Source of the DNA: Bosea sp. PAMC 26642
Lineage (GTDB): Bacteria > Pseudomonadota > Alphaproteobacteria > Rhizobiales > Beijerinckiaceae
Assembly (NCBI RefSeq): GCF_001562255.1
Contig: NZ_CP014301.1
Coordinates: 62,001-126,000, forward strand
Direction of reading: 5' to 3'
DNA length: 64,000 nucleotides
Shown: piece by piece, positions 1-7,724 of the stretch
How positions within the stretch are numbered: position 1 is the stretch's first letter
Layout: every line of letters starts with the position of its first letter
The notes under the pieces: model-generated
Told to the model about the DNA's origin: nothing
Databases searched by the model: none
Seen by the model: the letters and a program-made list of their open reading frames with translations, nothing else
Position numbers and translations under genes: made by a program

Positions 1-1
1 C

Positions 2-745
2 GTCGCAGCCTCCAGCGTGGTCGACACCAAGAAGATCTCGATTACCGCTTCGACTGTCAGCCCGAACGTGTTTGCCAAGGTTCTGAATTTCGACACCGTT
101 CCGATCTCGCTGACGCGCGAATGCGCACGCAGTTCGACACCGCCGCCCGTGCAGGGAACCGTGCTGTTTTCGGAATCGTTCGAGGTCAATCACAACGTCG
201 CCTCGAACGACTGGACGGTGCTGAAGAACTGGAACGGCTGGACGACGAAGGACGCCGGCATCGAGATCAACGGCATGCCGCAGCTCTCAGGCAACACGAT
301 CCGCTTCGGCAATTTCTTCGCAGAGCTCGATTCCGATTGCCTGGGTGCGTCGAACTGTCAGGCCAATTCGACGATGTCGCGCGAATTGACGCTGGCGCCT
401 GGAAAATACGAACTCCGCTACTGGTACATTTCGCGGGTCCGCAATCCTGCTGCGAATTACGTAGGCAAGGTCATCTGCGGTACGGACGCGGATGTCGCCT
501 GGGCGACATGGGAAGGGCAGACCAACAGGATCGAAGTCTTTTTCGAGAAGCAGGGGTCGTATAATTTCGCGGCCAAGGACATGGTCGATGTCTGCGTCCA
601 TACTGATCAATGGACCGAGCGAAAGATACCGATCGTCGTCACCAGCAATGCCAAGTATCGCATTTCTTGGCGGGCAGCAGGGCGTCAGGACACCTATGGC
701 GGGCTGATCGACTACCTGCGCTTCTGCAGCAACACCTGCCCGTGA
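2..745 (+). CDS. TadG-like Flp pilus protein, C-terminal part, with appended beta-rich domain (partial)
   Basis: The frame is open to the left edge, so only the last 247 residues are present; the GTG at 17 is an internal codon, not a start. The first ~45 residues (KISITASTV, VLNFDTVPIS) look like the extracellular end of TadE/TadG proteins, where repeated strands precede the stop. After a short proline linker (STPPPVQ) comes a ~195-residue domain with a SESFE opening, FAELDSD, a strand ending ELRYWYISR and four cysteines near the end, resembling secreted galactose-binding/DUF642-like beta-sandwich modules. Two TadE-like genes follow within 8 bases, supporting a Tad pilus locus. The TadG assignment rests on context and the short N-terminal piece; the domain assignment is inference. 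Confidence 0.6.
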   Translation, partial: VAASSVVDTKKISITASTVSPNVFAKVLNFDTVPISLTRECARSSTPPPVQGTVLFSESFEVNHNVASNDWTVLKNWNGWTTKDAGIEINGMPQLSGNTIRFGNFFAELDSDCLGASNCQANSTMSRELTLAPGKYELRYWYISRVRNPAANYVGKVICGTDADVAWATWEGQTNRIEVFFEKQGSYNFAAKDMVDVCVHTDQWTERKIPIVVTSNAKYRISWRAAGRQDTYGGLIDYLRFCSNTCP

Positions 746-752
746 TCGAGCG

Positions 753-1244
753 ATGACCGACGATCCCGATATGTCCAGGCCGAACGCCATATTGATGGCT
801 GTAGCCAAATCAATGGCAGCATTCGGGCGTGATCGCAGCGGATCGACCGCGATCGAATTCGGCGTGGTCGGGCTGATGCTGGTCACGATCCTGCTTGCCA
901 CGATCCAGTTCTCGATGATGCTGCTGTGCCAGATGCGCCTACACGACACGTTGTCGGATGTCGCGACCGGGGCGAATACGGCATTGTTGGCGGATAAGGC
1001 CGGGTTGCGGGTCCTGATCTGCGACAATCTGATACTAGTCGATAACTGTGCCGGGACGCTTCTGCTCGAGAAAGCTCCCGTCAAGACATTCTCAACTGGC
1101 CCGCAGCCGATAGCAGGCGCCACATTCGCTGCCGGCACAAAAGGCGATGCCATGCTGATCCGCGCGACGGCGAATATCGTGACCTTCGTTCCCGGATTGC
1201 CGGCGCTGAGCGTGAGCGGCACCACTCTGTTCGCGAGCCCATGA
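753..1244 (+). CDS. TadE-like pseudopilin
   Basis: 163 residues. After a cytoplasmic lead of ~30 residues with basic character (GRDRSG) there is the TadE hallmark GSTAIEFGVV followed by a single hydrophobic segment (~residues 36-55), then an extracellular part with two cysteines. TadE/TadF proteins are minor pseudopilins of the Flp/Tad system processed by a TadV-type prepilin peptidase, with the conserved Glu of the A(I/V)EF motif important for processing or assembly. The gene lies 7 bases after the TadG-like gene and overlaps the next by ATGA, so all three are probably one transcript. ATG codons at 771 and 795 are alternative starts. Confidence 0.75.
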   Translation: MTDDPDMSRPNAILMAVAKSMAAFGRDRSGSTAIEFGVVGLMLVTILLATIQFSMMLLCQMRLHDTLSDVATGANTALLADKAGLRVLICDNLILVDNCAGTLLLEKAPVKTFSTGPQPIAGATFAAGTKGDAMLIRATANIVTFVPGLPALSVSGTTLFASP

Positions 1245-1777
1245 TGCTGAATCGTTTGAGGCGCTTTATCGGAACGAAATCATCGTCCGTCGCCACGGAC
1301 GAAAGCGGCGTCGCGGCGGTCGAGTTTGCTCTTCTAGCGACGCTGCTCCTCACGCTTCTGGCGGGCGGCGTCGACCTGACCAATGCTCTGATCGTTCAAC
1401 GCGATGTGGATCGCCTGTCCAACGAGCTTGCGCAGGCCTTGGTCGGCTGCGGCGACGAAAGCTGCGTGATCAAGAACGGTTCCGACATCAACGCCAGACT
1501 CAGCAACATCGCTCCCGGCCTTGATGGAATTGCGGTCGGCTTCGCCAATGTCCAGCGCATCAGTGATGCGATCGTAGCTCAGGGCGGCAACATGACCTAT
1601 CTGCCGGCAGATATGACCACTCTCGCCAAGTCCGTGTTACCGGCTGACAAGGACTGGGGAGTTGCCACCCTGATCACCTACACGCACACGCCGATCCTGC
1701 TCAGCTTCGCCAAGGATTGGGGCTTCAACCTCGCGAATTTCCGCAGCTATAACGTCATGCTACGAACGAAGGCCTGA
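1241..1777 (+). CDS. TadE/TadG-family pilus assembly protein
   Basis: 178 residues. It carries the same signature as its upstream neighbour: ESGVAAVEFALL followed by a hydrophobic helix (~residues 25-46), then a soluble extracellular region with a Cys pair (GCGDESC, ~residues 67-72) that could form a disulfide. It overlaps the preceding gene by four bases (ATGA), implying translational coupling. Two adjacent TadE-like proteins plus TadG are the usual end of a tad locus; the secretin, ATPase and prepilin genes would lie to the left of the window. There are 12 bases to the end of the convergent LysR gene. Confidence 0.75.
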   Translation: MMLNRLRRFIGTKSSSVATDESGVAAVEFALLATLLLTLLAGGVDLTNALIVQRDVDRLSNELAQALVGCGDESCVIKNGSDINARLSNIAPGLDGIAVGFANVQRISDAIVAQGGNMTYLPADMTTLAKSVLPADKDWGVATLITYTHTPILLSFAKDWGFNLANFRSYNVMLRTKA

Positions 1778-1789
1778 TCGCCCGCCCCC

Positions 1790-2671
1790 CTACTCCGCCG
1801 CCGTCTTGAAGCTCTGCAAATTGTCCAGGCTCTGGATGATGTGCTCGGCCAGCGCGTTCGACAGCACGGACGGGTCGAAGCGGGTGCGCAGCAGGCCGAT
1901 CTTGCAGGAGGGCAGCGTCATGAAGCCCTCCGCCGGCCCCAGGATCTTCATCCCCGGCCTCACCGCGCTTTCCGGCAGCACCGAGACCGCCAGCCCTGCG
2001 ACGACGGCAGCGCCGACGGCGGTCGAGTTCCAGCTTGCATAGAGCACGCGGAAGCGGCGCCCCTTGCCCTCCAGCGCCTCGACGGCGGCCTGGCGCCAGT
2101 TGCAGGTCGGCCGGCCCAGCGCGAGTGGCAGCGGGTCCTCCTCGTGAACACCGTGGCGCGCCGAGGTCACCCAGAGCAGGGGCTCGATGCGAATGATCTC
2201 GCCCTGGCCGCGGTTCTCGACATGCGTGATGATCGCGAGGTCGATGTCGCCGGTGGCGATGCGGTCCGCCAGCATCGGCGTCGGCTCGCAGACGACCGTC
2301 ACTTCCGCGCGCGGATTCGAGCGGGCGAAGCGCGCGAGAATTTCCGGCAGATAGCGGTCGGCATAGTCGTCGGGCACGCCGAGCCGGATGCGGCCCTTCA
2401 GGTCGGCGTCGGCGAAGCTCGCGACGCATTCGAGATTCAGCCGCACGATCCGGCGCGCATAGTCGAGCAGCCGCTCGCCATCCTCTGTCAGTTTGGCGTG
2501 GCGTCCGTCGCGCCCGAACAGCGGACGCCCGACCCGCTCCTCCAGCCGCTTCATCTGCATCGAGACGGCCGATTGCGTCTTGAACACGATCTCGGATGCG
2601 CGGGTGAACGATCCCGTATCGGCGATCGCGACGAAGGTCTTGAGCTGGTCGGCGTCGAGCACATGCGCCAT
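1790..2671 (-). CDS. LysR-family regulator, VtlR/LsrB-like
   Basis: 293 residues, normal for LysR. The N-terminal winged helix-turn-helix (~residues 8-66) reads DADQLKTFVAIADTGSFTRA and KTQSAVSMQMKRLEE; the effector domain contains GVPDDYADRYLPE, VVCEPTPMLA and CNWRQAA, the signature I associate with Brucella/Agrobacterium VtlR and Sinorhizobium LsrB. VtlR is known to activate genes for small DUF1127 proteins (and sRNAs) in Brucella; here a DUF1127 gene lies divergently next to it. The start ATG has an upstream GGGAGA. The intergenic ATAAG-N11-CTTAT palindrome (2717-2737) is a likely binding site. Family is certain; the VtlR/LsrB subgroup is inferred from motifs. Confidence 0.85.
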   Translation of the reverse strand: MAHVLDADQLKTFVAIADTGSFTRASEIVFKTQSAVSMQMKRLEERVGRPLFGRDGRHAKLTEDGERLLDYARRIVRLNLECVASFADADLKGRIRLGVPDDYADRYLPEILARFARSNPRAEVTVVCEPTPMLADRIATGDIDLAIITHVENRGQGEIIRIEPLLWVTSARHGVHEEDPLPLALGRPTCNWRQAAVEALEGKGRRFRVLYASWNSTAVGAAVVAGLAVSVLPESAVRPGMKILGPAEGFMTLPSCKIGLLRTRFDPSVLSNALAEHIIQSLDNLQSFKTAAE

Positions 2672-2716
2672 CGCGGTCTCCCGATCGGTTCATCAATATC
2701 CGTGTTGTGAAGCATC

Positions 2717-2737
2717 ATAAGCATTCGTTTGGCTTAT
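2717..2737. promoter_or_regulatory. LysR-type T-N11-A box between lysR and the DUF1127 gene
   Basis: ATAAG, eleven bases, CTTAT: a perfect 5-bp inverted repeat matching the LysR consensus T-N11-A. It lies 46 bases upstream of the LysR start and 103 bases upstream of the DUF1127 start at 2841, the usual position for an autoregulator that also controls a divergent target. Confidence 0.6.
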
Positions 2738-2840
2738 GACCAGCGCAAAGCTATCCTTTGGTCACTCTCAAGGCCTTGCCAGCGGTGCGTCCAGGCAGAG
2801 CTTCGAGAATCCCGCCGCTTTTGACCCTGAGGAGGCCGTC

Positions 2841-3248
2841 ATGCTGATCATGACCTTTGCCACGAAGTCGTTCTCGTCCGTTTCGGACGTTGTCACGCGT
2901 GTCGCTGCCCGAGGGTTCATCACGGTGGCGAATGTGATCAAAGCGATCATCCATCGACGCGACGTGCTGCGCCTCACGGAACTCGACGAGCGTGGTCTCA
3001 AGGACCTTGGCCTGGTTCGCTCGGACGTCGAAGGTGCACTCGCCACCTCCTGGCTGAGCGATCCCTCCGCCATTCTCGCCGCCCGGTCGAGCGCGCGCTC
3101 CGGTGTCGCTTCGGCTCGCCGCGAAGAAGGCCTTCGACAGGCACAGGTGAAATCGACGGCTGCCCCGCGCGCCGCGATTGTCGCGCTGCCTGCAAGAGCC
3201 CGCCGTAAGCCGGCCGCTACGGAAGCAAAGATTGCGTGCAACGCCTGA
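2841..3248 (+). CDS. DUF1127 domain protein with basic C-terminal extension
   Basis: 135 residues from the chosen ATG, which has a good ribosome site (GAGGAG, 7 bases upstream). An in-frame ATG at 2736 is less likely because it lies inside the LysR palindrome and has no ribosome site. The DUF1127 core is ~residues 28-60 (RRDVLRLTELDERGLKDLGL). Typical family members are ~45-70 residues; here an Ala/Arg/Lys-rich tail of ~70 residues follows. DUF1127 proteins in Agrobacterium, Brucella and Rhodobacter have been linked to RNA binding, phosphate/carbon adaptation and virulence fitness. Adjacent divergent LysR of the VtlR type suggests it is that regulator's target. The basic tail could bind nucleic acid, which is inference. 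Confidence 0.8.
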   Translation: MLIMTFATKSFSSVSDVVTRVAARGFITVANVIKAIIHRRDVLRLTELDERGLKDLGLVRSDVEGALATSWLSDPSAILAARSSARSGVASARREEGLRQAQVKSTAAPRAAIVALPARARRKPAATEAKIACNA

Positions 3249-3272
3249 CCCCTTGGGGTTGCACGTTCCTGA

Positions 3273-3302
3273 GGGCGGAAGCTTCGTGCTTCCGCCCTTT
3301 TT
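3273..3302 (+). terminator. Rho-independent terminator after the DUF1127 gene
   Basis: A perfect 10-bp stem (GGGCGGAAGC / GCTTCCGCCC) with a 5-base loop is followed directly by TTTTT. It begins 24 bases after the DUF1127 stop and ends just before the convergent DUF937 gene. Confidence 0.85.
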
Positions 3303-3313
3303 CGTGCGCGGGC

Positions 3314-4225
3314 TCAGCGCCGCTGCGAGCCGCCGAACATGCCCTCGAAGATCGATTTCAACGCGTCCTGATGGCTGTCCTGCACCTGCCGACCATGCTC
3401 GAACATCTGGTTCAGCGCATCGAGACCGATCGAACCCGGGCCCGTTCCGGATGACGGCGGCGGCTCGTCGGCCGCAGGCTCCGGCCTTGATTGACGCTCC
3501 GTCGGGGCAGGGGGCTCCGGCTGCTGGGCGCCACCGAGCATTCCGGTCAGGATCTGGCCCAGGATGCCGCCGCCCATCTGGTCGCTGCCCATCTGCCCGC
3601 CCGGCATCTGGCCGCCGCCGAAGGGCCCGCCGCCCTGCGTCTGGCCCGGGGGCTGCACCTGGCCGTTGCCGAACATCTGGCCGAGGATGGCCTCCAGCGG
3701 GTTCGCCGGCGTCTGTGGCTGCGGGGCTGGCGGCGTCGGCTGCCCACCCGGCATCTGCCCGCGCATCATCTCGGCGAACTGGCCCAGGATGCCGCCCATG
3801 CCCTGGCTGCTGGTGGATTTGAACAGTCCGCCCATCACCATCGAGGCGATCACGGGCAGCATCTGCTTCAGGATCGCCTGACTGACGCCGCTGGTCGCGG
3901 CCGCCTGCGCCGCCACGGCCTGGCTGACCTCTTTCGAGCCGAAGAGCTGACTCAGCACGTCGTTGCCCATGGCTGTGGCATTGCCCGGAATGCCGGTGGA
4001 AGGCGTTTCGAACATCTTGGCGAACGGCGTCGCCGTCATCATCTGCGCCAGATTGCCGAAGGCATAGGGATCCTGCGTCTGGCGCTGTAGCCCCATCGAG
4101 AAAGCCGGCAGCAGCGCCTCGATCGCCGATTGCGTCTGTTGCTGGCTCAGGCCGTATTGCCGGGCGAGATTCTGCATCGCCTGGCCGTTCTGGGCCGACT
4201 GCATCATCTCGAACAGGTTCATCAT
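3314..4225 (-). CDS. DUF937 domain-containing protein
   Basis: 303 residues. The N-terminal ~150 residues fit DUF937 (MNLFEMMQSAQNGQAMQNLA, then QTQSAIEALLPAFSMGL), an alpha-helical domain of unknown function. Residues ~165-270 are low complexity, rich in Gly, Pro, Gln and Met (repeats such as GGGPFGGGQMPGGQMG), and probably disordered. No signal peptide is apparent. It overlaps the upstream MATE gene by four bases (ATGA), making it the last gene of a kefB-MATE-DUF937 operon. No enzymatic motif is recognised and the link to transport is positional only. Confidence 0.75.
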   Translation of the reverse strand: MMNLFEMMQSAQNGQAMQNLARQYGLSQQQTQSAIEALLPAFSMGLQRQTQDPYAFGNLAQMMTATPFAKMFETPSTGIPGNATAMGNDVLSQLFGSKEVSQAVAAQAAATSGVSQAILKQMLPVIASMVMGGLFKSTSSQGMGGILGQFAEMMRGQMPGGQPTPPAPQPQTPANPLEAILGQMFGNGQVQPPGQTQGGGPFGGGQMPGGQMGSDQMGGGILGQILTGMLGGAQQPEPPAPTERQSRPEPAADEPPPSSGTGPGSIGLDALNQMFEHGRQVQDSHQDALKSIFEGMFGGSQRR

Positions 4226-5661
4226 GGCACACCTCCGGCTATCTCGCGGTCTGCTGCCGCCTGCACCGGGACGATAACAGGGCGCGAACCCGAGGCAAGC
4301 GCCTCAGCCCTGGCCGCAGCTTCACGCTCCAGCCGGTCGATCCCGCGATAGGCGAAGATCAGCGCGACGATGCCGAAGACGACAGCGCCCAGCGCCGAGC
4401 CGACGAGCGCACCCTTCGGGCCGGCATAGTGCGCGCCGAGGAAGGAGAACGGCATGGTCCCCAGCGTCGCCCGGCCCCAGCTGAAGACCGTCGACAGGAT
4501 CGGCATCCCCAGATTGTTGAAGGCGGCATTGGCGACGAAGAGCAGCCCGACGAAGATCCACATCGGTCCCGAGATCAGGCAGAAGAACGCGACCAGTTCG
4601 GCGGTCAGCCCCGTCGCGCCGAAGACGGAGACAATCTGCCCGCGCAGCAGCACCAGCGCGAGCCAGGCCACGACGACGCAGGAGACCGCGAAAATCGCCG
4701 AATCTGTCAGGCCCCGCCGCATCCGGTCGAAGCGGCCCGCGCCCCAGTTCTGGCCCAGGATCGGCCCGACCGCGCCCGACAGCGCAAACAGGACGCCGAA
4801 GGCGACCGGCACCAGCCGGTCCATGATCGCGAGCGCCGCGATCGCCGCATCGCCGAAGCGTGCCATCACGCTGGCAAAGACGGCATTGGCGATCGGCGTC
4901 GAGAGATTGGTCAGGATCGCCGGCCCCGCAATCGTCATTGTGCCGGCCGCATCGGTGCGGATGTCGGCGAGCGAGGGCCGGGAGACGATGTCGTGGACCT
5001 TGACCGCACCATGGAAGCCGACGCCGACGAACATGAAACGCGACAGCACGATGGCGATAGCCGCGCCGTTGGGACCGAGCCCGAGCCCGAAGATGAAGAG
5101 CGGATCGAGCACAGCCGTCGCCAGCCCGCCGCCGAGCGTCACGAACATCGCGCGCCTGGCGTCGCCGACCGCGCGCAGGATGCCCGAGAAGCCCATGCCG
5201 ACGGCCATCAGCACATTGGAGGGCAGCACGATCCAGAGGAAGGACAGCGCGACATCGTAGGATTCGCCGTGAGCGCCGAGCAGACGCAGCAACCACGGCA
5301 GGCAGGGCAGGGCGACGACGGACAGCGCGATCGAGGCGGCAGCCATCAGGGCGATGGTCGAGCCCGCGATCCGCCTCGCGCCGGGCCTGTCGCCTGCGCC
5401 GAGCGCGCGCGCGGTCATCGCCGTCACCGCGATCATCAGGCCGATATTGATCGAAACCATCAGGTAGAGGACGATCGTGGCGTAGCCGACCCCGGCCGTG
5501 GCCTCCGGCCTTCCGAGCCAGGAGACGTAGAGCAGCGAGAGCAGATCGACGACGAAGATCGCCATCAGGCCGATCGAGCCGGTCGCGGTCATCACCGCGA
5601 CATGACGGAAGGTCGAGCCGGTGACGAAGACCGCCTGCGAGGTGCCGGCCGGAGCTTTCAC
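4222..5661 (-). CDS. MATE family multidrug/toxin efflux transporter
   Basis: 479 residues with about twelve hydrophobic segments in two homologous halves, the MATE layout. Recognisable stretches are ATGSIGLMAIFVVDLLSLLYVSWLG in the first two helices (in segments), LPSNVLMAVGMGFSGILRAVGDARRAM in the middle, and GAVGPILGQNWGAGRFDRM at the start of the second half. MATE proteins expel cationic drugs or metabolites in exchange for H+ or Na+. The gene overlaps the KefB-type antiporter upstream and the DUF937 gene downstream by 4 bases each, so the three are co-translated. Substrate cannot be read from sequence. Confidence 0.9.
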   Translation of the reverse strand: MKAPAGTSQAVFVTGSTFRHVAVMTATGSIGLMAIFVVDLLSLLYVSWLGRPEATAGVGYATIVLYLMVSINIGLMIAVTAMTARALGAGDRPGARRIAGSTIALMAAASIALSVVALPCLPWLLRLLGAHGESYDVALSFLWIVLPSNVLMAVGMGFSGILRAVGDARRAMFVTLGGGLATAVLDPLFIFGLGLGPNGAAIAIVLSRFMFVGVGFHGAVKVHDIVSRPSLADIRTDAAGTMTIAGPAILTNLSTPIANAVFASVMARFGDAAIAALAIMDRLVPVAFGVLFALSGAVGPILGQNWGAGRFDRMRRGLTDSAIFAVSCVVVAWLALVLLRGQIVSVFGATGLTAELVAFFCLISGPMWIFVGLLFVANAAFNNLGMPILSTVFSWGRATLGTMPFSFLGAHYAGPKGALVGSALGAVVFGIVALIFAYRGIDRLEREAAARAEALASGSRPVIVPVQAAADREIAGGVP

Positions 5662-7520
5662 CGTTCCGGCTCGCCGACGCCGCCGACCGCGACCTCGGCC
5701 CCGCCATCCTCGATCACTTCCTGCGTTTCCGGCGTGAGCGCCTTGGACTTGGCCTTCGGCCTGACCAGCGGCTCCGGCGTGACGCGCGGAACCTTGTTCA
5801 ATGCCGCCGCGATCCCCTCCGTGAACTGGATCTCCATGCGCTGCGCATCCCGGTCGCGGACATTGTCGATCACCAGGCTGGCCTCGTCGTAATTGAGGCC
5901 GAGGCTCTCCAGCGTGACGCGGCCGAAGCCGAGCGCGGATTCGAAGGTCTCTCGCATCTGGTAGTCGACGCCCGCCTTCATCAGGTCGATGGCGTGGATG
6001 CGGTCATAGGCACGCGCATTGAGCCTAATTTTCGGGAACTCGGCCTTGACCATCTCGACGATGCGCAGTGCCGCATCCTTGTCGTCGATGCAGATGCACA
6101 GCACGCGGGCCTTGCCGACCCCGGCCGCGCGCAGCACGTCGAGCCGCGTGCCGTCGCCGTAATAGATCTTGAAGCCGAATTTCGCGGCCGAGCGGATGCG
6201 CTCCACGTCCGAATCGATGATCGTGACGTCGATATGCTGGAGCAGCAGCGCCTGCGTGACGATCTGTCCGAAGCGCCCGAAGCCCACGACCACGACGGAT
6301 GCCTGTGTGGCATCGCTGAAATCTTCGTCGATCGTCTCGGGCTCGATGCGCGCCAGCAGCCACATGTCGATCAGCTTGGCGACCACGGGACCGATCAGCA
6401 TCGAGATCGCAGCCAGCGCGGTGGCGATTGCACCCTGCCGGTCGTCGAGCAGGCCGAGCGAAATGCCCAGCGGCAGCAGCACGAAGGCGAATTCGCCGGC
6501 GGGCGACAGCAGCGCACCGGCGCGCACGGCTTCCGTCAGCGAGGAGCAGGAGGCACGCAGGATCGATGCCGCGACGACGATCTTGAACAGCACGAGCGCG
6601 GGAGCCGCCAGCGCCAGCAGCAGCCAGTTGTCGAGCACCAGTTGCAGGTCGAGCGACATGCCTACGGCCATGAAGAACAGGCCGAGCAGCACGCCGCGGA
6701 ACGGCTCGATATCGGCTTCGAGCTCATGCCGGAAATGCGAATCCGCCAGCAGCACGCCGGCCAGGAAGGCGCCCATCGCCATCGACAGCCCGACATGCTC
6801 CATCATCAGTGCGGCGCCCAGCACGATCAGCAGCGCGGCTGCCGTCATCACCTCCTTGGCGCCGCTCTTGGCCAGGATGCGGAAGAACGGATTCAGCACA
6901 TAGCGCCCGGCCACGACGATGATCGCGATCGCGGCAAAAGCGATTCCAAGGCCCGCCAGCGCCTGTCCCGCACCGCCCGATTTCGCCTCGGTCGTCGTCG
7001 CGAGCAGCGGCAGTATGGCGAGCGCGGGCGCGATAGAGATGTCCTGGAACAGCAGAATCGAGAAGGTGCGCCGCCCATAGGGCTCGTTGCCGTCGCCGCG
7101 CTCCTCCAGCAGTTGCAGCGCGATCGAAGTCGCCGACAGGGCGAGCGCGAGCCCCACCGCGACGGCACCGCCGGCCGAGAGCCCGAACCACCAGGCGATC
7201 CAGCCGATCGCGCCGGCGCTCAGCGCCATCTGCGACAGTCCCGCGCCGAGAATGTCCTTGCGCATCGAATAGAGCCGGGACGGCTGCAGTTCGAGCCCGA
7301 CCAGGAACAGCAGCAGCACGACGCCGATCTCGGCCGTGCCGCGGATCGCGTCCGGGTCCTTGATGACCGCGAGCACAGATGGCCCGATGACGACACCCGC
7401 CGCGAGATAGCCCAGCACCGCCGACAGCCCCACACGCCTGAATAGCGGCACCGCGATCACGGCACCCGCGCAGAACGTCAGGATCGGCGGCAGGTAGCTG
7501 GTATGTGAGACGTCGGCCAT
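5658..7520 (-). CDS. CPA2-family K+/H+ antiporter (KefB/KefC type) with RCK domain
   Basis: 620 residues. The N-terminal ~390 residues are a CPA2 exchanger with about twelve membrane helices (LLLFLVGLELQPSRL; LLFQDISIAPALAILPLL). Residues ~405-520 form a Rossmann RCK/TrkA-N domain with GFGRFG, the dinucleotide-binding acidic end IIDSD and YYGDGTRLDVL. The C-terminal ~90 residues are hydrophilic. Such proteins export K+ under electrophile or osmotic stress, gated by nucleotides or glutathione adducts. It is the first gene of the operon with the MATE and DUF937 genes. KefB and KefC cannot be separated here; no ancillary KefG/KefF is present nearby. Confidence 0.9.
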   Translation of the reverse strand: MADVSHTSYLPPILTFCAGAVIAVPLFRRVGLSAVLGYLAAGVVIGPSVLAVIKDPDAIRGTAEIGVVLLLFLVGLELQPSRLYSMRKDILGAGLSQMALSAGAIGWIAWWFGLSAGGAVAVGLALALSATSIALQLLEERGDGNEPYGRRTFSILLFQDISIAPALAILPLLATTTEAKSGGAGQALAGLGIAFAAIAIIVVAGRYVLNPFFRILAKSGAKEVMTAAALLIVLGAALMMEHVGLSMAMGAFLAGVLLADSHFRHELEADIEPFRGVLLGLFFMAVGMSLDLQLVLDNWLLLALAAPALVLFKIVVAASILRASCSSLTEAVRAGALLSPAGEFAFVLLPLGISLGLLDDRQGAIATALAAISMLIGPVVAKLIDMWLLARIEPETIDEDFSDATQASVVVVGFGRFGQIVTQALLLQHIDVTIIDSDVERIRSAAKFGFKIYYGDGTRLDVLRAAGVGKARVLCICIDDKDAALRIVEMVKAEFPKIRLNARAYDRIHAIDLMKAGVDYQMRETFESALGFGRVTLESLGLNYDEASLVIDNVRDRDAQRMEIQFTEGIAAALNKVPRVTPEPLVRPKAKSKALTPETQEVIEDGGAEVAVGGVGEPER

Positions 7521-7665
7521 GGTGTCATCTGTCCGGAGGGCAGGGTCGGCGCGGCGGCGTGACCCCCGCGAGGCTGCAATCTAGGGGCTGGCGCGCAATC
7601 CTGCGAGGGTTTGAATGCAGATGCGGAACGCGGGTCGGCTCCGTCTCAGAAATCGCCGGGTTTCC

Positions 7666-7694
7666 TTGACATCAAACGCCTCACGCCGAAAGAA
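7666..7694 (+). promoter_or_regulatory. Candidate sigma-70 promoter for ispH-thrB-rnhA
   Basis: TTGACA at 7666-7671, a 17-base spacer, and a weak -10 AAAGAA at 7689-7694. It sits inside the 5' extension of the ispH frame, supporting initiation at the GTG at 7725 rather than the ATG at 7611. The -10 match is poor. Confidence 0.35.
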
Positions 7695-7724
7695 GGCGCA
7701 GTATTTTCTGGAGCCCCTTCGCGC

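Noticed and set aside
2736..2840. Longer N-terminus of the DUF1127 protein from the ATG at 2736
   Set aside because: The ATG lies in the LysR palindrome and lacks a ribosome site; 2841 has GAGGAG.
4429..5892. Long plus-strand ORF opposite the MATE gene
   Set aside because: High Arg/Asp/Gly/Gln content, no family match, fully antisense to a clear transporter; a GC-rich shadow.
5994..7445. Long plus-strand ORF opposite the KefB-type antiporter
   Set aside because: Antisense composition bias, with His/Arg/Gln-rich low-complexity translation.
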